From Streptomyces sp. AP-93 (GTDB lineage Bacteria > Actinomycetota > Actinomycetes > Streptomycetales > Streptomycetaceae), in NCBI RefSeq assembly GCF_022808175.1, contig NZ_JALGBX010000029.1, positions 1-64,000 on the forward strand: a DNA stretch of 64,000 nucleotides. The letters run 5' to 3'. Shown piece by piece: positions 8,489 through 16,512 of the stretch; position 1 is the first letter of the stretch; each line of letters opens with the position of its first letter. Made by a program: the position numbers and the translations under genes. A model generated the notes under the pieces. The model did not search any database. It saw only the letters and a list, made by a program, of their open reading frames with translations, and was not told the DNA's origin.

Positions 8489-9832
8489 GTGAACGGCCAG
8501 AAGACAGCGGCATCGGACCCGTACTTTCCGGCCAACGGCGACCCCCGTTACCGCGTGCACCGGTACGAACTCGCTCTGGAGTACCGTCCCGGCCCCAACC
8601 GGCTCGCCGGGACGGCCCGGCTCAGCGCGATCGCCGGGCGGGCACCGCTCACCGAGTTCCACCTCAACCTGGCCGAGTTCAAAATAGGCCGCGTCCTGGT
8701 CAACGGCAGGGCGCCGCACTACAGCCACCGGGGCGGCAAGCTCCGGATCCGGCCGCCCAAGCCGCTGCCCGCGGGCGCCGCCTTCACCGTGGACGTGCAC
8801 TGGGCGGGCAACCCCACACCGGTGCGCAGCCCCTGGGGCGGCCTCGGCTGGGAGGAACTGACCGACGGCGCGCTGGTGGCCAGCCAGCCGGTCGGCGCGC
8901 CCTCCTGGTACCCGTGCAACGACCGGCCCGCGGACAAGGCCTCGTACCAGATCTCGGTCAACACCCCATCCGCCTACACCGTGGTGGCCGGCGGCCGGCT
9001 GCTCACGCGCACGACCCGGGCCTCCACGACGACCTGGGTGTACGAGCAGCCGGCGCCGACCTCCACCTACCTGGTCGGCCTGTCCATCGGCATGTACCAG
9101 ACGGTGCTGCTCGGCGACCCCGGGCTCGGCGGCGTCCCGCAGAGCGCCCACGTACCGGCGCACCTGCTGCCCCGCTTCTCCCGCGACTTCGCGCGGCAGC
9201 CCGCCATGATGCAGCTGTTCGAGGAGCTGTTCGGCCCCTACCCCTTCGGCGAGTACGTGGTGGTCGTCGCCGACGAGGAACTGGACGTGCCGGTGGAGGC
9301 GCAAGGGCTCTCGCTGTTCGGCGCCAACCACGTGGACGGCGTACGGGGCTCCGAGCGGCTCATCGCCCACGAGCTCGCGCACCAGTGGTTCGGCAACAGC
9401 GTCACCATCGCCGACTGGCGGCACATCTGGCTCAACGAGGGCTTCGCCAAGTACGCGGAATGGCTCTGGTCGGAGCGCTCCGGCGGCCGCACCGCGCACG
9501 AACTGGCGGCCGCCGCGCACCGCTTGCTGTCCGGGCAGCCGCAGGACCTCGTGCTGGCAGACCCGGGGCGCAAGCTGATGTTCGACGACCGCCTCTACCA
9601 GCGCGGCGGCCTCGCCGTGCACGCGATCCGCTGCGCGCTGGGGGACGGCCCGTTCTTCCGCATGCTGCGGGAGTGGGCCACCGTGCACCGCCACGGAGTG
9701 GTCACCACGGCCGGCTTCACCGCGCACGCGTCCCGCTACGCGCTCGAACCGCTGGACGACCTGTTCACGGCCTGGCTGTCCGGGCCGGCCCTCCCGCCCC
9801 TGCCCGCACCGGTCCCGGGACTCAGTACCTGA
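8489..9832 (+). CDS. M1-family zinc aminopeptidase, Pld-like candidate
   Basis: A zinc metallopeptidase of family M1 (447 aa). The zinc motif is HELAH (His294, Glu295, His298), followed after exactly 18 residues by the third ligand Glu317 in WLNEGFAKY. The usual GAMEN exopeptidase motif is not present; VEAQG occupies its place. It lacks a signal peptide and is half the size of aminopeptidase N, with only the N-terminal beta and catalytic domains. GTG 8489 has GGAG 11 bases upstream. It lies 74 bases after the Pls-type synthetase and is probably co-transcribed. The known poly-lysine-degrading enzyme Pld of S. albulus is also an HExxH aminopeptidase, so product turnover or self-protection is a reasonable but unproven role. 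Confidence 0.88.
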   Translation: MNGQKTAASDPYFPANGDPRYRVHRYELALEYRPGPNRLAGTARLSAIAGRAPLTEFHLNLAEFKIGRVLVNGRAPHYSHRGGKLRIRPPKPLPAGAAFTVDVHWAGNPTPVRSPWGGLGWEELTDGALVASQPVGAPSWYPCNDRPADKASYQISVNTPSAYTVVAGGRLLTRTTRASTTTWVYEQPAPTSTYLVGLSIGMYQTVLLGDPGLGGVPQSAHVPAHLLPRFSRDFARQPAMMQLFEELFGPYPFGEYVVVVADEELDVPVEAQGLSLFGANHVDGVRGSERLIAHELAHQWFGNSVTIADWRHIWLNEGFAKYAEWLWSERSGGRTAHELAAAAHRLLSGQPQDLVLADPGRKLMFDDRLYQRGGLAVHAIRCALGDGPFFRMLREWATVHRHGVVTTAGFTAHASRYALEPLDDLFTAWLSGPALPPLPAPVPGLST

Positions 9833-10298
9833 GCGCCGTGCCGAGGGTGGCGCGCACCTCGCCCGAGAGCTTGTGGGTGCTGCGCGCCGTCGCGTCCTTG
9901 GACTGGCCGGCGGGCACGTCGGAGACGGTGACGACCACCGTGTCCAGCGGGTTGCCGGAGGCGTCCTTGTAGTCGACCTGGACGGCGAAGGACTTCGCCC
10001 CGCCGTCGGTGTTGCGGGCCGTGACGGTCACGGCGGACAGCCCGTCGCCATCGGTGCTGACGCTGCCGAGCGTCACCGCGTCCTTGGCGTCGACGCCGTC
10101 CTTGACCTCGTCCAGCTGCTTCTTCGCGGCCGCGGTGGCCGAGTCGACCGCGTCGGCGGCCTGTGACTGGACCGAAGCGGCGGCCGAGGCCGCCTTGGAC
10201 ACCCCGGTCGACACGTCGCCGTCCGAGTCGGAGCAGCCGGCCGTCGTGGCGAGCACCGCCACTGCGAGCAGGGCGCCGCAGGCGCCGCGGATCCTCAT
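9822..10298 (-). CDS. Small lipoprotein, extracellular domain of unknown function
   Basis: A secreted lipoprotein (158 aa from ATG 10298). The signal ends in the lipobox-like TTAGC near residue 22. A coiled, Ala/Lys-rich stretch (about 30-75) is followed by a beta-rich domain (about 80-158) resembling FxLYD-type lipoprotein domains, with VTVTARNTDGGAKSFAVQV. An upstream ATG at 10313 would overlap the preceding gene by ten bases; neither start has a clear SD, so translational coupling to the upstream lipoprotein gene is likely. It converges on the M1 peptidase gene, overlapping it by 11 bases at the 3' ends. Function unknown. Confidence 0.75.
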   Translation of the reverse strand: MRIRGACGALLAVAVLATTAGCSDSDGDVSTGVSKAASAAASVQSQAADAVDSATAAAKKQLDEVKDGVDAKDAVTLGSVSTDGDGLSAVTVTARNTDGGAKSFAVQVDYKDASGNPLDTVVVTVSDVPAGQSKDATARSTHKLSGEVRATLGTALRY

Positions 10299-10303
10299 GG
10301 GGG

Positions 10304-10735
10304 TCAGGGGCATGTGACGCCGACCGAGGCCGCGACGAGGGTCTCGTCGAACTTCTGGATCTGGGGCTTCAGCTGGGTCAGGGCTTCGGATCCGGTGGTG
10401 TCGCCCGGCAGGTTCCCGAAACCGGACTTGAGATCGCCCACGGCGGATCCCACCGCCGACCTCTTCGCGGATTCCAGGTCCTTCAGGGAAGAGGAGACGT
10501 TGTCCCAGTCCTTCTGGATCGCGTCGACGGCGTCCTTGATCTGGTCCTTCGTCGCGGAAGCCGGGTCCAGCGCCGCCAGCTCGGCCTGGTCCGCCTTCAG
10601 GGTGGAGAGACCGGTGCAGAGCTCCGAGGCGGCCTGGGTCGCCTGCTCCTTGGGGCTCGGGTCGTCCGAGGAACAGGACGTGAGGAACAGGGCCGCGGCC
10701 GCGCCCAGGGCCGCGGTGATCGGGAGACGCTTCAT
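10304..10735 (-). CDS. Small lipoprotein, helical
   Basis: A lipoprotein of 143 aa. The signal MKRLPITAALGAAAALFLTSC ends in the lipobox LTSC. The mature part is predicted helical and acidic, with Cys residues near positions 40 and 142 that could form a disulfide. ATG 10735 has GGAAGGA seven bases upstream, a strong ribosome site. It lies directly upstream of, and a few bases from, the next lipoprotein gene, and the pair is likely one transcript. No catalytic motif or named family is recognised. Confidence 0.8.
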   Translation of the reverse strand: MKRLPITAALGAAAALFLTSCSSDDPSPKEQATQAASELCTGLSTLKADQAELAALDPASATKDQIKDAVDAIQKDWDNVSSSLKDLESAKRSAVGSAVGDLKSGFGNLPGDTTGSEALTQLKPQIQKFDETLVAASVGVTCP

Positions 10736-10782
10736 GAAAATCCTTCCCATTCGGAACTTCTGGGTAAAACCTGGCATACAAA

Positions 10783-12492
10783 CTAATGAGCTGCATCCGG
10801 GGGGAGTTCGGCCCGACCGGCCTGCGCCGCGGATACCGCCTCGTCGACGGTGCGGTGGACCCCCCGGGCGCCCAGGTGATCGCCGAGCGGGTGGCGGGCC
10901 AGCTCCCCGGCGGCCGGCGAGCGCAGCCGGGTCAGGTGCAGGGCGACGCCCTGCCGGTCGAGTTCCCCGCGCAGTTCCTCGAGGGTGTCCAGGACGGGAA
11001 CGCCGAGCTGGAAGCAGGCGGTCAGGTCCAGGACGACGGCCCGGGGGGCCGCCGGAGCGGCCCGCAGCCGTTCCAGCACTTCGAGCCGTACCCGGTTGAC
11101 GTTGCCGAAGAAGAGGCTGCCGTCGGGCCGTACGACCAGGACCGCGGGGTCGGTGGCGGCGTTCTCGTGGCCGGCGGTGTCTCCGTACAGCCGGGTCCCT
11201 GGCAGCCGGCCGAGGACGGCGACGTTGCGCCGGCCGGCGGCGGCGACGAACAGCGCGAGGGAGAGCGCGACGGCGAGCAGCAGTCCGGGCAGCAGGTCGA
11301 AGAGGAGCACGCCGAACAGGGAGGTGAGCGCGACCAGAAGGCTGCGCCGGTCCAGGCGGAAGTAGCGCCGCAGTTCGCCGGCCCGCAGGAAGCCGCGTAC
11401 GGCGAAGATGACGATCGCGCCCAGGACCGGCTCGGGCAGGTCCGTGAAGAGCGGGGTGAGGAAGGCGCCGGTCAGCAGGATCAGCCCCGCCGCGATCAGC
11501 GAGACCATCGGGGTCCGGCCGCCCGCTCCGGCCGCGGCCGCGCTGCGCGAGGCGCTGCCGGAGACGACGAAGCCGCGGAAGAGCCCGACGGCGATGTTGC
11601 CGAAGCCGATGGCGGCCATCTCCCGGTTGGCGTCCACCTCCTGCCCGTGTTCCCGGGCGAAGCGGTTCGCGATGCTGAAGGCCTCGGCGAAGACCACCAG
11701 GGCCACGCCCAGGGCCCCGCCGAACAGTGCGATCCAGTCGCCTGCCGGGATCCCCGGCAGGTGGGGGACCGGCACGGCCGAGGGGATGTGGCCGACGGTC
11801 TCGACGCCGTGGCCCTCGAGGTCGAGGGCAGCCGACAGGAGGAGGGCCGCCACCAGGACGATCAGGGAGGCGGGCAGGTGCGGGACGAAGCGCTCCAGCA
11901 GGAACAGCAGGGCGAGCGCGCCCGCCCCGACGGCCAGCGTGACCAGGGACCATTGGGGGGCTCCGGACAGGACGGTCCACGCCCGCTCGAAGAAGTTGCC
12001 GTCACCGCCCGGCACTCCGACGAGCTTCGCGGCCTGCCGGACGACGATGGTCAGGGCCATGCCGAACAGGAAGCCCAACAGGGCCGGTTCGGCGAGGAAG
12101 CTGGTCAGGAACCCGAGCCGGGCCAGCCCGGCCGCCAGCAGCACCGCGCCCACGATCACCGCGAGGGCGGCCGACAGCCCGACGGCGTCCTCGGGGGCGG
12201 GGCTGACGGCCGAGACCGTGGCGGCCGACAGGACGGCCGCCGCCGAGGTGGCCCCGATGAGCAGGAAGTTGGAACGGCCCAGCAACGCGTAGACGAGGAG
12301 GGCCACCGGGGCTCCGTAGAACGCGTTCTGCGGGGGAACCCCCGCGATCTGCGCGTAGGCCACGCACTCCGGAACGATCAGAGCCCACGCCGTGAGGGCG
12401 CCCAGCGTGTCCCCCCGCAGCCATCTGCCGCGGTAGTGGCGCAGCCAGGGGGCCACGGAGCTCGCCGCGGCCTTGGTCTCGTCCGTGCTCAC
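10783..12492 (-). CDS. SulP-family anion transporter with STAS domain
   Basis: An inner-membrane SulP transporter (569 aa), probably importing sulfate or another inorganic or organic anion. About ten to twelve hydrophobic segments fill residues 20-410, opening with the family's WLRGDTLGALTAWALIVPECVAYA pattern around residues 28-51. A cytosolic STAS domain occupies about 445-550 (VVLDLTACFQLGVPVLDTLEEL). The Ser that is phosphorylated in anti-sigma antagonists is absent here, so the STAS domain is likely structural. GTG 12492 has GAGGAGGG upstream. No sulfate assimilation gene lies nearby, so the substrate is open. Confidence 0.9.
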   Translation of the reverse strand: MSTDETKAAASSVAPWLRHYRGRWLRGDTLGALTAWALIVPECVAYAQIAGVPPQNAFYGAPVALLVYALLGRSNFLLIGATSAAAVLSAATVSAVSPAPEDAVGLSAALAVIVGAVLLAAGLARLGFLTSFLAEPALLGFLFGMALTIVVRQAAKLVGVPGGDGNFFERAWTVLSGAPQWSLVTLAVGAGALALLFLLERFVPHLPASLIVLVAALLLSAALDLEGHGVETVGHIPSAVPVPHLPGIPAGDWIALFGGALGVALVVFAEAFSIANRFAREHGQEVDANREMAAIGFGNIAVGLFRGFVVSGSASRSAAAAGAGGRTPMVSLIAAGLILLTGAFLTPLFTDLPEPVLGAIVIFAVRGFLRAGELRRYFRLDRRSLLVALTSLFGVLLFDLLPGLLLAVALSLALFVAAAGRRNVAVLGRLPGTRLYGDTAGHENAATDPAVLVVRPDGSLFFGNVNRVRLEVLERLRAAPAAPRAVVLDLTACFQLGVPVLDTLEELRGELDRQGVALHLTRLRSPAAGELARHPLGDHLGARGVHRTVDEAVSAAQAGRAELPPDAAH

Positions 12493-12520
12493 GGCCCGGG
12501 CCCTCCTCGTTCGCCGCGCA

Positions 12521-12575
12521 CGCCGCTGCGGCCCGGACCGGGGGAGAAGACCCACCGGTCCGGGCCACAGCGGCG
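12521..12575 (-). terminator. Long terminator hairpin
   Basis: Two stacked perfect stems, 12521-12528 with 12568-12575 and 12531-12541 with 12555-12565, are separated by a two-base internal loop, giving 19 pairs and a 13-base apical loop. It lies between the DUF1269 gene and the SulP gene on the minus strand and should end transcripts of the former. Confidence 0.8.
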
Positions 12576-12591
12576 TATCGGTTGCTGGTTC

Positions 12592-13083
12592 TCAGGCCGC
12601 GAAGACCTCGCGGAGCTGCTGCTCCTGCGCGCCGGAGAGGTTGGAGCGGATCAGCTGGGCCTGCCCGCCCGGGAAGGAGCCGCGGACCCGCTCGACCACG
12701 GCGTCGGAGGAGAGCAGGAACAGCGCGGAGGTTCCGGGCTTCACCTCGGACTTCACGTCGTCGATGAACTTGTCGTCGATGCCGACGTCGGACAGCGACC
12801 CACCGATGGCCCCGGCCGCCGCACCCACTGCGGCGCCGAGCAGCGGCACGAAGAACAGGAGCCCGAAGAGCATCCCCCAGAAGGTTCCGGACAGCGCGCC
12901 GGCTCCCGTGAGGCTGTTCAGCTGCTGGGTCTTCGGCTTCTTGGCGTCCTCGCGCCAGGTGACGACCGCCGCGTCGTGCACCTGTATGAGCTGTTCCTTC
13001 TGCAGGGCGAGCAGGGCGGACTCCGCCTGCTGGGCCCCCTCGGGAGTGGGGAACTTCCAGACGGTGAGAGTGGTGGATGCCAC
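12592..13083 (-). CDS. DUF1269-family membrane protein
   Basis: A protein of 163 aa resembling DUF1269 members. An N-terminal soluble part (about 1-70, STTLTVWKFPTPEGAQQAE) is followed by a Gly/Ala-rich hydrophobic hairpin (about 78-112), then a conserved tail with DDKFIDDVKSEVKPGTSALFLL and SDAVVERVR. That layout fits a membrane-inserted protein with its termini on the same side. GTG 13083 has GGAG seven bases upstream and is preferred to the earlier ATG 13143. Members are often stress-associated in actinobacteria; no function is established. Confidence 0.82.
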   Translation of the reverse strand: MASTTLTVWKFPTPEGAQQAESALLALQKEQLIQVHDAAVVTWREDAKKPKTQQLNSLTGAGALSGTFWGMLFGLLFFVPLLGAAVGAAAGAIGGSLSDVGIDDKFIDDVKSEVKPGTSALFLLSSDAVVERVRGSFPGGQAQLIRSNLSGAQEQQLREVFAA

Positions 13084-13164
13084 GTAACGCTCCAGTTCCT
13101 GGACGGTGTTGCTTGGCGTCCAGTACAACCCATAATTGGACAATCCACCACAATTAACACAATC

Positions 13165-13179
13165 ATGACTCTATGTCAT
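13165..13179. promoter_or_regulatory. Inverted repeat in a divergent promoter region
   Basis: ATGAC-TCTAT-GTCAT is a perfect five-base inverted repeat with a five-base spacer. It lies in an unusually AT-rich stretch (about 13130-13180) between the divergent DUF1269 gene and the membrane protein gene at 13310. An AATTG/CAATT pair lies just to its left. The position suits an operator shared by both promoters, but no regulator is assigned. Confidence 0.4.
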
Positions 13180-13309
13180 CTGCCGGGCCGTCAGCGTCAT
13201 TCGCCCGTTCGGCCGTACTCGGCTGTCCGGCCGACCGGGTCCGCACCAAGGGTGGGGAGTGCGTGGTGCATCGACGCCCCGCCGGACGAGCCGGACGAAG
13301 GAGTTCCCC

Positions 13310-13777
13310 ATGGCACAGACCACATCCCCGACGGGTAACCCGAAACACGCCTCACCGGGAGGCGGCGGAGCCCCGGCGGGCGCCGGGAGCGCCTGGGCCG
13401 CGGGCGGCGCGATGTTCGCCGGAGTCGTCCTGCTCGTGGACGGAGTCATCGCCGTCCTCAAGGGCATCTCCGGCATCGCGAACGACGACGTCTACGGCCG
13501 GCTCGGCGACTACGTCTACACGTTCGACACCTCGGCCTGGGGCTGGATCCACCTGCTCCTCGGCGTCGTCCTCGCCTTCGTCGGCTGGGGGATCCTCAAG
13601 AGCGCCCAGTGGGCCCGGGCCACGGGCGTGGTCCTGGCCGGGCTCAGCATCGTCGTCAACTTCATGTGGCTGCCCTACGCCCCGATGTGGGCCCTCGTCT
13701 CGATCGCCCTCGGCGTCTTCGTGATCTGGTCCCTGTGCACCGCGAGTCCGGCCCGCGCCCAGACCTCCGCCCCATGA
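13310..13777 (+). CDS. Four-helix membrane protein (DUF7144-like)
   Basis: A small integral membrane protein of 155 aa. After a Gly/Pro-rich cytosolic start (1-25) four hydrophobic helices follow (about 28-48, 75-97, 103-120, 125-143). The loop NDDVYGRLGDYVYTFDTSAWGW between helices one and two is characteristic of a family common in Streptomyces and now called DUF7144. ATG has AAGGAG seven bases upstream. It is divergent from the DUF1269 gene and converges on the XRE regulator. Function unknown. Confidence 0.85.
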   Translation: MAQTTSPTGNPKHASPGGGGAPAGAGSAWAAGGAMFAGVVLLVDGVIAVLKGISGIANDDVYGRLGDYVYTFDTSAWGWIHLLLGVVLAFVGWGILKSAQWARATGVVLAGLSIVVNFMWLPYAPMWALVSIALGVFVIWSLCTASPARAQTSAP

Positions 13778-13883
13778 ACGGATCGTCCACGATGCGGAAA
13801 GCAGTTTCCGTATGGCTGGGTGGCTCTAGTGCCTCACGCGGAGGGGAGCGTGTCAAGACCCGGGGTTCGGGAGGCGGGCGGGG

Positions 13884-14603
13884 TCAGGCCCCCTGCGGGC
13901 GCAGTCGCTGCCACAGCTGCTCGTCGATCCGGTCGAGGAAGGCCAGGGACTCGCGCTCGACCGCTTCGGCGGCGGTGCCGCTCCGGCCGTGGTTGTCGAT
14001 CCGCTGGTAGGCCAGGTGGAGCTGTTCCAGGGCGCGGTGGATCTCGGCCGGCTCCACGGGCACGATCTTCGCGACGGGGCGCACGTAGTTCGGCCACCAC
14101 CCGGTGGCCGCCTCGCGCAGCAGTACGCGCAACTGCCCCGTCCTGCCGCACGCACCGACGAAGCAGGCGGCCGGCGGCCGGAGCACCTCGAACAGCGCCT
14201 GGGTCTGGCGCCCCGACCCGCGCCAGCGGTTGCGCCGTTCCGCCTCGGCGTAGCGGTCGCGGGTCATGCCGACCCCCACGGCCGCCTGCTCCACCGTCAG
14301 TCCGAGGAGCGTCCGGCACTGCAGGAGCGTGGCCGGTTCGCCGAGCAGATCACCCGGCGAGCACCACAACGCGGCGGCCAACGCCTTGATCTGATGAACC
14401 GTCGGCACCTGTCTGCCCTCCTCCCACGCCAGGAGCGTGCCGGGGTGGAGCGGGTGTCCCTGGAAGGCCGATACGGCCCAGGCGACCTGGCCGTGGGTGA
14501 GTCCGAGCTGCTCGCGCACGGCGATGGCGCGGCGGGGCTCCAGCGGGGGGTAGGGGGATGTTTCGCCCTCGGACGGGCTGCGGAGATCGTCTTGGGATGG
14601 CAT
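13884..14603 (-). CDS. XRE-family regulator with two helix-turn-helix domains
   Basis: A cytosolic DNA-binding protein of 239 aa. The first XRE domain (about 25-90) contains LLAWEEGRQVPTVHQIKALA, the second (about 95-145) LTVEQAAVGVGMTRDRYAEAE. The C-terminal 90 residues are helical and carry no recognised ligand fold. ATG 14603 lacks a strong SD, suggesting a leaderless or weakly translated message. Proteins with this double helix-turn-helix design are common in Streptomyces and their targets are mostly unknown. The NCS2 permease gene lies divergently 376 bases away. Confidence 0.85.
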   Translation of the reverse strand: MPSQDDLRSPSEGETSPYPPLEPRRAIAVREQLGLTHGQVAWAVSAFQGHPLHPGTLLAWEEGRQVPTVHQIKALAAALWCSPGDLLGEPATLLQCRTLLGLTVEQAAVGVGMTRDRYAEAERRNRWRGSGRQTQALFEVLRPPAACFVGACGRTGQLRVLLREAATGWWPNYVRPVAKIVPVEPAEIHRALEQLHLAYQRIDNHGRSGTAAEAVERESLAFLDRIDEQLWQRLRPQGA

Positions 14604-14979
14604 AGCCGCACACCGTAGGGCGAGGGGACGCCCCAGCCAAGGCCGGCGGATTTCGCAGGCGCCCGGGATGCCGGTCGACGCGCGTTGACAGGGGCCCGGG
14701 TGGCGGCGATTGTGCGTACATCCAAAGAATCGGAGGAATCGATGGGACCCCCTGGAGGAGTTGACGACCAGGGGGCCGGTTCGTAGGGTCGCTGTCGTCC
14801 ATAGTGGAAAGTAAATTCCGCGATGAGGAATCGAGCCGTCTCTCCGTACCCCGGAAACCGGCACGATTTCCGTATCCCTCCGGGCAAGTCCGTCCACTTG
14901 TCCGGTCTTCCGGCCGTGCTTCGCCCCCGACCGTCCCCGCCGCCCGCCGGCCGGGAGGTCTCTCGGAGGGACTGTCCCC
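14604..14979 (+). promoter_or_regulatory. Leader region of the NCS2 permease gene
   Basis: This gap holds a possible promoter (TTGACA at 14685-14690, then a weak GATTGT at 14708-14713 with 17-base spacing). It is followed by GGAGGA at 14732-14737 and a 14-codon open frame, ATG 14742 to TAG 14786. An 8-base-pair perfect stem (CCCCCTGG 14748-14755, CCAGGGGG 14768-14775) lies inside that short frame, and its 12-base loop contains another AGGAG. The layout resembles a leader peptide with an attenuating hairpin ahead of the permease, but no reading frame continues into the permease and the function is inferred. Confidence 0.4.
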
Positions 14980-16491
14980 TTGCGCTCCCCTACGTTCTTC
15001 ACGCCCGAACGATTCGCTTCGTCCGCCTCGTCCGTCCCACCCGCCCCGCCTGCCCCACCCGTCCCCGTCCATCCCGCGGACGAAGTCCTGCCCATGCGGC
15101 GGATGGTCCCCGCCGCCCTGCAGCACGTGGCCAGCATGTACGCGGGCCTCGCGGCGCCCCCGCTGATCATCGGCGGCGCCCTCGGCCTGACCGCGGCGCA
15201 GCTCACCGTGCTGCTCGCCGCGAGCCTGGTGGTCGCCGGCCTGGCCACCGTCGCCCAGACCCTGCGCTTCTGGGGTGTCGGGGCCGGGCTGCCCGTCACC
15301 AACGGCGTTTCCTTCGCCGTGGTCTCCCCGGTCCTCGCCGCTTCCGTGTCGCGGGGGCAGGACACCCTGCCCCTGGTGTTCGGCGCCACCCTCGTCGCCG
15401 GCGTCGTCTGCTTCCTCTTGGCACCCGCCTTCTGCCGGCTCCTGCGCTACTTCCCGCCCGTCGTCAGCGGTTCCGTGATCACGCTGGTCGGCCTCTCGCT
15501 GCTGCCGGTGGCCGGGGAATGGGCCCGGGGCGGAGACCCCGGGTCCTCCGGCTACGGCTCACCGTCCAACCTCGCGCTCGCCGCCGGAACCCTCGCCTTC
15601 ACCCTCCTCCTCCACCGGCTCCTCAGCGGACGCTTCCTGCAACGGGTGGCCATCCTGCTCGGCCTCATCGCCGGTACGGCCGCCGCGGTACCGATGGGCA
15701 AAGTCGACCTCCAACCCCTCTTCCAGGCGCCGCTGTTCGCACTCCCGCAGCCGTTCGCCTTCGGCGCCCCGCAGTTCGAGGCGCCGGTCATCGCGACCAT
15801 GCTCGTCATCATGCTCGTCTCCATGACGGAATCCACCGCCTCCCTGATCGCGGTGGGATCGGTCGTCGACAGACCGGTCGACGCCCGCGTCATCGCGGGC
15901 AGCCTGCGCGCCCAGGGTCTGGGCACCGCACTCGGCGGCGCCCTGGGAGCCTTCGTGAGCACCGCCTACGCACAGAACGTCGGCCTGGTCGCGATCAGCC
16001 GCATCCGCAGCCGGTACGCGGTCACCCTGTGCGGAGCGATCCTGGTCCTCATGGGCCTCGTACCCGTCCTGGGCTCGCTCGTCGCGCTCGTGCCGCTGCC
16101 CGTACTCGGCGGGGCGGCGGTCGTCTTCTTCGGCTCGATCACCGTCGCCGGGATCCGGACCCTGGCCAAGGCCTCCCTGGCCACCGGCCACAACGGCATC
16201 ATCGTGTCCGTCGCCCTCGCCTTCGGCCTCTTTCCGGTCGCATCGGCCGACTTCTACGAACGGCTCCCCGCGCCCGTCACCATGGTGCTGGGATCGGGCA
16301 TCACGGCGGGATGCCTCGTCGCCGTCCTCCTCAACCTGCTCCTGAACCACTTCGGACGGGGCAGCGAGGCCGATGAGAGCCACGTCCCCACCGCCCAGGT
16401 CAACGCCTTCGGTGGCATCGGCGGCGCCAGTGGCACCGGCGGCACCGGCGGCTCACGCGCGACCGGGGGCGGTGCCTTCCCCTCCGGGTGA
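14980..16491 (+). CDS. NCS2 (NAT) nucleobase permease
   Basis: A nucleobase:cation symporter of the NCS2/NAT family (503 aa), probably importing xanthine, uric acid or uracil. The NAT signature appears as QNVGLVAISR (about residue 330), and the preceding helix has MTESTASLIAVG. About 12 to 14 hydrophobic segments run from residue 38 to 460. The C-terminus is a Gly-rich tail (GGIGGASGTGGTGG) not typical of the family. The start is TTG 14980 with GGAGGG nine bases upstream; ATG 15094 would remove only the Pro-rich N-tail. The presence of Q-N-x-G favours purine rather than uracil, but this is not decisive. Confidence 0.9.
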   Translation: MRSPTFFTPERFASSASSVPPAPPAPPVPVHPADEVLPMRRMVPAALQHVASMYAGLAAPPLIIGGALGLTAAQLTVLLAASLVVAGLATVAQTLRFWGVGAGLPVTNGVSFAVVSPVLAASVSRGQDTLPLVFGATLVAGVVCFLLAPAFCRLLRYFPPVVSGSVITLVGLSLLPVAGEWARGGDPGSSGYGSPSNLALAAGTLAFTLLLHRLLSGRFLQRVAILLGLIAGTAAAVPMGKVDLQPLFQAPLFALPQPFAFGAPQFEAPVIATMLVIMLVSMTESTASLIAVGSVVDRPVDARVIAGSLRAQGLGTALGGALGAFVSTAYAQNVGLVAISRIRSRYAVTLCGAILVLMGLVPVLGSLVALVPLPVLGGAAVVFFGSITVAGIRTLAKASLATGHNGIIVSVALAFGLFPVASADFYERLPAPVTMVLGSGITAGCLVAVLLNLLLNHFGRGSEADESHVPTAQVNAFGGIGGASGTGGTGGSRATGGGAFPSG

Positions 16492-16512
16492 GGACCCTTC
16501 GGCCCCTCGTCC

